From assembly GCF_041675725.1 (NCBI RefSeq), contig NZ_JBAYTI010000055.1:1-17071 (forward strand): a DNA stretch of 17,071 nucleotides. Direction: 5' to 3'. A model generated the notes under the pieces. That model did no database searches. It was not told where the DNA came from and saw only the letters and a list, made by a program, of their open reading frames with translations. Positions 14,136-17,071 of this stretch are shown piece by piece; the stretch's first letter is position 1; every line of letters begins with the position of its first letter. Position numbers and translations under genes: made by a program. This DNA comes from Castellaniella sp041675725. GTDB taxonomy: Bacteria; Pseudomonadota; Gammaproteobacteria; Burkholderiales; Burkholderiaceae_B.

Positions 14136-15281
14136 ATGGAAGCTCTGATTCCCCTGGATTTTTCCACGTTGCGCGTCATCTGGTGGTTGCTGCTGGGCGT
14201 GCTGCTCATCGGCTTTGCCGTGATGGACGGCTTCGACCTGGGGCTGGCCTCGGTGCTGCTGCTGGTCGCCCGCACCGATACCGAACGGCGCATTGCCTAC
14301 AACGTGATCGGCCCGGTCTGGGAAGGCAACCAGGTGTGGCTGATTCTGGGCGGCGGGGCCATTTTCGCAGCGTGGCCCCTGCTGTATGCCATGTCGTTCT
14401 CGAGCTTTTACCTGGCGATGTTGCTGTTGTTGCTGGCGCTCATCCTGCGGCCCATCTGCTTCCAGTTTCGCAGCAAGCTGCAGGGCGCCCGCTGGCGCCA
14501 GACCTGGGATGTCCTGATGTGCCTGTGCGGCGTGGTCGCCAGCTTGGTGTTTGGCGTGGCCGTGGGCAATGTCATCTTGGGGGTGCCGTTCGACTATGAA
14601 GCGGCCACCTTGCGCCCGGTCTATCACGGCTCGTTGCCCGATCTGTTTACGCCGTTCCCGCTGCTGTGCGGGCTGCTCGCACTGGTCATGCTGGCGCAGC
14701 ACGGGTCCATTCTGCTGGCCTGGAAAACCGATGGCGAGCTGGCCCGCCGCGCACGTCGCTGGGCCCGTATCGCCGGCGTGCTCAGCGCGCTCTCGTTCGT
14801 GGTGGCCGGTGTCTGGGTCGCGGGCTTGCCGGGCCACGTCGTCAGCGGGGGCGTGGCCGCCGATGCGGTGGCCACGCCGCTGGGCAAATCGGTTCAGGTG
14901 GTCGACGGCGCCTGGTTGTTCAATTTTGCGCGTTGGCCGCTCTTCTGGCTGGCGCCGGCCCTGGGGGTGCTGGGCGCGCTGCTGGCCGTCGCGCTGGTGG
15001 GGTTGCGGCGCAAGGCCTGGGCCTTTCTGGCCTCGGCGCTGAGCATCACAGGGATCATTCTGACGTTCGGTCTGGCGCTGTATCCGTTTCTTTTGCCGTC
15101 CTCGCTCGATCCCGACGTGGGCCTCACCATTTGGGATGCGTCGGCCAGCCGCCTGTCGTTGTGGCTGATGCTGTTGGCAACGGGGGTGCTTTTACCCGTG
15201 GTCATCGCCTACACGGCCTGGGTCTACCGGGTCATGCGCGGCAAAGTCACCGAAAAAAACCTCGATGGCCACGCCTACTGA
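14136..15281 (+). CDS. cydB: cytochrome bd ubiquinol oxidase subunit II
   Basis: A 381-residue multi-helix membrane subunit that packs against CydA and is needed for heme b595/d assembly and the proton and oxygen paths. Signatures are MDGFDLG (30-36) in the first helix, NVIGPVWEGNQVWLILGGG (56-74), and LRPICFQFR near 104. Hydrophobic helices continue to the end, closing with a short charged tail (VTEKNLDGHAY). The start at 14136 has a strong AGGAGG site that overlaps the cydA stop codon TAG (14124-14126), so the two subunits are translationally linked. Length matches E. coli CydB (379). Confidence 0.98.
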   Translation: MEALIPLDFSTLRVIWWLLLGVLLIGFAVMDGFDLGLASVLLLVARTDTERRIAYNVIGPVWEGNQVWLILGGGAIFAAWPLLYAMSFSSFYLAMLLLLLALILRPICFQFRSKLQGARWRQTWDVLMCLCGVVASLVFGVAVGNVILGVPFDYEAATLRPVYHGSLPDLFTPFPLLCGLLALVMLAQHGSILLAWKTDGELARRARRWARIAGVLSALSFVVAGVWVAGLPGHVVSGGVAADAVATPLGKSVQVVDGAWLFNFARWPLFWLAPALGVLGALLAVALVGLRRKAWAFLASALSITGIILTFGLALYPFLLPSSLDPDVGLTIWDASASRLSLWLMLLATGVLLPVVIAYTAWVYRVMRGKVTEKNLDGHAY

Positions 15282-15318
15282 TGATCGGGTGGATGGCGCC
15301 GTTTATTGAAGGAAACAC

Positions 15319-15411
15319 ATGTGGTATTTCTCATGGGCCCTGGGCCTGGGTCTGGCCTGCAGCTTCGCCATACTCAATGCCTTGTGGCACGAGCTGCACG
15401 AAGAAGAATAA
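15319..15411 (+). CDS. cydX: cytochrome bd small subunit CydX
   Basis: A 30-residue single-helix membrane peptide that binds CydA and stabilises the heme site of cytochrome bd. It begins MWYFSWALGLG, continues with the hydrophobic LACSFAILNALW and ends in an acidic tail (HELHEEE); this is the conserved CydX/YbgT pattern, including the N-terminal Trp-Tyr-Phe and the ILNALW segment. The ATG at 15319 has AAGGA at 15309-15313. It sits 37 bases after cydB, its usual place. It is easily missed by length cut-offs. Confidence 0.95.
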   Translation: MWYFSWALGLGLACSFAILNALWHELHEEE

Positions 15412-15429
15412 CGTCGGGCGGCACCTGCC

Positions 15430-17071
15430 GTGGCGCCCGCCAGAGCCCCGGGCGTGATCCCTGAGGCTCCGGATGCGGCCCCAGAGGCCCCGGCGACGGG
15501 GCCCGGCGCGCGCTGGCTCTCCGGCCTGTGGCACCAAGAGCAGGCGCGCTTGCTGTGGGCCATGGGCGCTCCGGTTCTGGCGGGCGGGCTGCTGGTCGCC
15601 CAGGTCGGGCTGCTCGCCCAGGTGCTGGGTCGCATGGTGCAGGGCGAACAGTCATGGGCCGCCTCGGTGCCGTGGGTGGCCGGCATCGTGGCGCTGGTGC
15701 TGCTGCGCGCCGTTCTCCACTGGACGGGCGAGCGTGCGGCCAGCCAGGCGGCCGAGCGCATCAAGTGGCGCTTGCGCCAGGCACTGTTCGCGCGCCTGCT
15801 CGAGCGCGGGCCGCAGTGGACGCGCCTGCAGGTCTCGGGCGAACTGGCCAGTGTGCTGGTCGACCAGGTGGAACAGCTCGATGGCTTCCTGATGCGCTAC
15901 CTGCCCTCCATGGTCGCGGCTGCGTGCCTGCCGCTGGCTTTCGGCGTCGTCCTGTTGCCCCTGGATTGGGTGGCGGCCCTGATCCTGCTCGTTACGGCCC
16001 CGCTGATCCCCCTGTTCATGGCGTTGGTCGGATGGGGGGCCCAGGCGGCCAGCGAGCGGCACCAGCAGGCCATGGTGCGCCTCTCGGGCCGTTTTGCCGA
16101 CCGCTTGCGGGGTGCATTCACGCTCAAGCTGTTTGGCCGCATAGAGCATGAAGTGCAGGCCATGGACAGCGCCAGCCACGACCTGAGCCGCAAGACCATG
16201 GGTGTGCTGCGCATCGCCTTTCTTTCCTCGGCCGTGCTCGAGTTCTTTGCCGCCCTGGGGGTGGCCAGTATCGCCTTGTACGTCGGCTTGAGCTATCTGG
16301 GGTTTCTGCAGTGGCGCGCTGAACCCGTCAGCCTGCCCCTGGGCCTGTTCGCCCTGTTCATGGCGCCCGAAGTGTACAACCCCCTGCGGCAACTGGCGGC
16401 CCATTACCATGACCGGGCCGCCGCCCTGGCCGCCGTCGACCAGATCTCGGCCTGGTTCGACGGCTTGCCCGCGCTGGCGGCCGGGCAAGCGCGCACAGTC
16501 GCAGCCGATCGAGCCGCGGGCTGGCAGCCTGTCGCGGTGGCGACGCCGCGCCGGGCGGTCCACCTTCAGGGCCTGAATCTGGCCGGCCGGTCTGCGGGCG
16601 GCCTGTTGTGGCCGCAGGCGTTGGGCGGGTCGCTCGCACCCGGCGAGCACCTGGCCGTGATGGGGCCCAGCGGGGTCGGCAAGACGGCGCTGCTCGAGAC
16701 CCTGGCGGGCTTGCGGCCCCTTCTGGCGGGGCAAGTTCAGGTTTTGGACCATCTGCGCGCCGCGCCATGGGGCGCTGTGGGCCCGCCGCCCGCGCCAGGC
16801 GGTTCGGTTTGCGCGCCAGGGCGCGTCATGCCGGCCTGCGCGCCGCATCCCGAACTGGGCAAGCGCCTGGTGCTGATTGGCCAACAGCCTTTTTTTCTGG
16901 CGGGCACGATACGCGACAATTTGCGCTGGGTGGCCCCGGCGGCCCAGGACGAGCCCATTCGCCGGGCACTGCGGCAGGCCGTTGCGCACGCGTTCGTCGC
17001 CGAGCAGCCGGCGGGCCTGGACACCGTGCTGGGGCGGGCCGGCCATGGGCTTTCGGGCGGGCAATTGCGGC
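15430..17071 (+). CDS. cydD: thiol reductant ABC exporter subunit CydD, 3' end outside window
   Basis: An ABC half-transporter with fused membrane and ATPase domains; CydDC exports cysteine/glutathione to the periplasm and is required for assembly of cytochrome bd. About 547 residues are visible. Six hydrophobic segments fill the first half, including the ELASVLVDQVEQLDGFLMRYLP region near 138-159 typical of CydD. The ATPase domain has Walker A GPSGVGKT (412-419), Q-loop LIGQQPFFLAGTIRDN (about 482-497) and the signature LSGGQ at 17050-17064; Walker B is beyond the window. Between Walker A and Q-loop there is a Pro/Gly/Ala-rich extra stretch. No ATG is available near the start; GTG at 15430 is taken, with GTG at 15454 the alternative, neither with a strong ribosome site. 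The frame is the same as cydX, separated by its TAA. Confidence 0.93.
   Translation, partial: MAPARAPGVIPEAPDAAPEAPATGPGARWLSGLWHQEQARLLWAMGAPVLAGGLLVAQVGLLAQVLGRMVQGEQSWAASVPWVAGIVALVLLRAVLHWTGERAASQAAERIKWRLRQALFARLLERGPQWTRLQVSGELASVLVDQVEQLDGFLMRYLPSMVAAACLPLAFGVVLLPLDWVAALILLVTAPLIPLFMALVGWGAQAASERHQQAMVRLSGRFADRLRGAFTLKLFGRIEHEVQAMDSASHDLSRKTMGVLRIAFLSSAVLEFFAALGVASIALYVGLSYLGFLQWRAEPVSLPLGLFALFMAPEVYNPLRQLAAHYHDRAAALAAVDQISAWFDGLPALAAGQARTVAADRAAGWQPVAVATPRRAVHLQGLNLAGRSAGGLLWPQALGGSLAPGEHLAVMGPSGVGKTALLETLAGLRPLLAGQVQVLDHLRAAPWGAVGPPPAPGGSVCAPGRVMPACAPHPELGKRLVLIGQQPFFLAGTIRDNLRWVAPAAQDEPIRRALRQAVAHAFVAEQPAGLDTVLGRAGHGLSGGQLR

Noticed and set aside
12432..14837. An 801-codon open frame on the - strand opposite cydA and cydB
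   Set aside because: It is a shadow of cydAB in high-GC DNA; the product is low-complexity (His/Gln/Arg/Gly-rich) with no domain, while cydA and cydB are unmistakable.

Overview
The window is about two-thirds G+C, gene-dense, and has no RNA genes, insertion sequences or CRISPR arrays. Gene content (CaiB-type CoA transferases, paired acyl-CoA dehydrogenases, a cox-like molybdenum hydroxylase operon, L-type cytochrome bd) and codon bias fit a betaproteobacterium, probably Burkholderiales/Alcaligenaceae. That placement is an inference from style of sequence, not a proven one.

Left block (+ strand, 1-3103): the C-terminal half of a CaiB/BaiF CoA transferase, followed by two adjacent acyl-CoA dehydrogenase genes. 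The first resembles the large (catalytic) subunit and the second the small, apparently non-catalytic subunit of heteromeric acyl-CoA dehydrogenases. Together they look like an acid-activation and beta-oxidation module. A short patch of direct repeats covers the stop of the second gene, and a 10-bp perfect hairpin lies between it and the converging next operon.

Middle block (- strand, 12394 down to 3161): nine tightly packed genes forming an apparently complete operon for a CO-dehydrogenase-like molybdenum hydroxylase. Order of transcription: MobA/MocA-like nucleotidyltransferase, CoxS (2Fe-2S), CoxL (Mo), CoxM (FAD), MoxR/CoxD ATPase, VWA/CoxE protein, CoxG (membrane-anchored SRPBCC), XdhC/CoxF-type cofactor protein, zinc alcohol dehydrogenase. 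The large subunit has AYRGAGR in the active-site loop, so it is form II and should not be called a CO dehydrogenase; its substrate is unknown. The terminal alcohol dehydrogenase suggests an alcohol-to-aldehyde-to-acid route.

Right block (+ strand, 12552-17071): cydA, cydB, the 30-residue cydX and a cydD cut by the window edge, i.e. cytochrome bd quinol oxidase with its thiol exporter. It is divergent from the molybdenum hydroxylase operon across 157 bp that must hold both promoters. If CoxG passes electrons to the quinone pool, the two divergent operons would form an input and an output of the same respiratory chain; this is inference. No gene-free stretch exceeds 300 bases; the longest gaps are 609-756 and 12395-12551.
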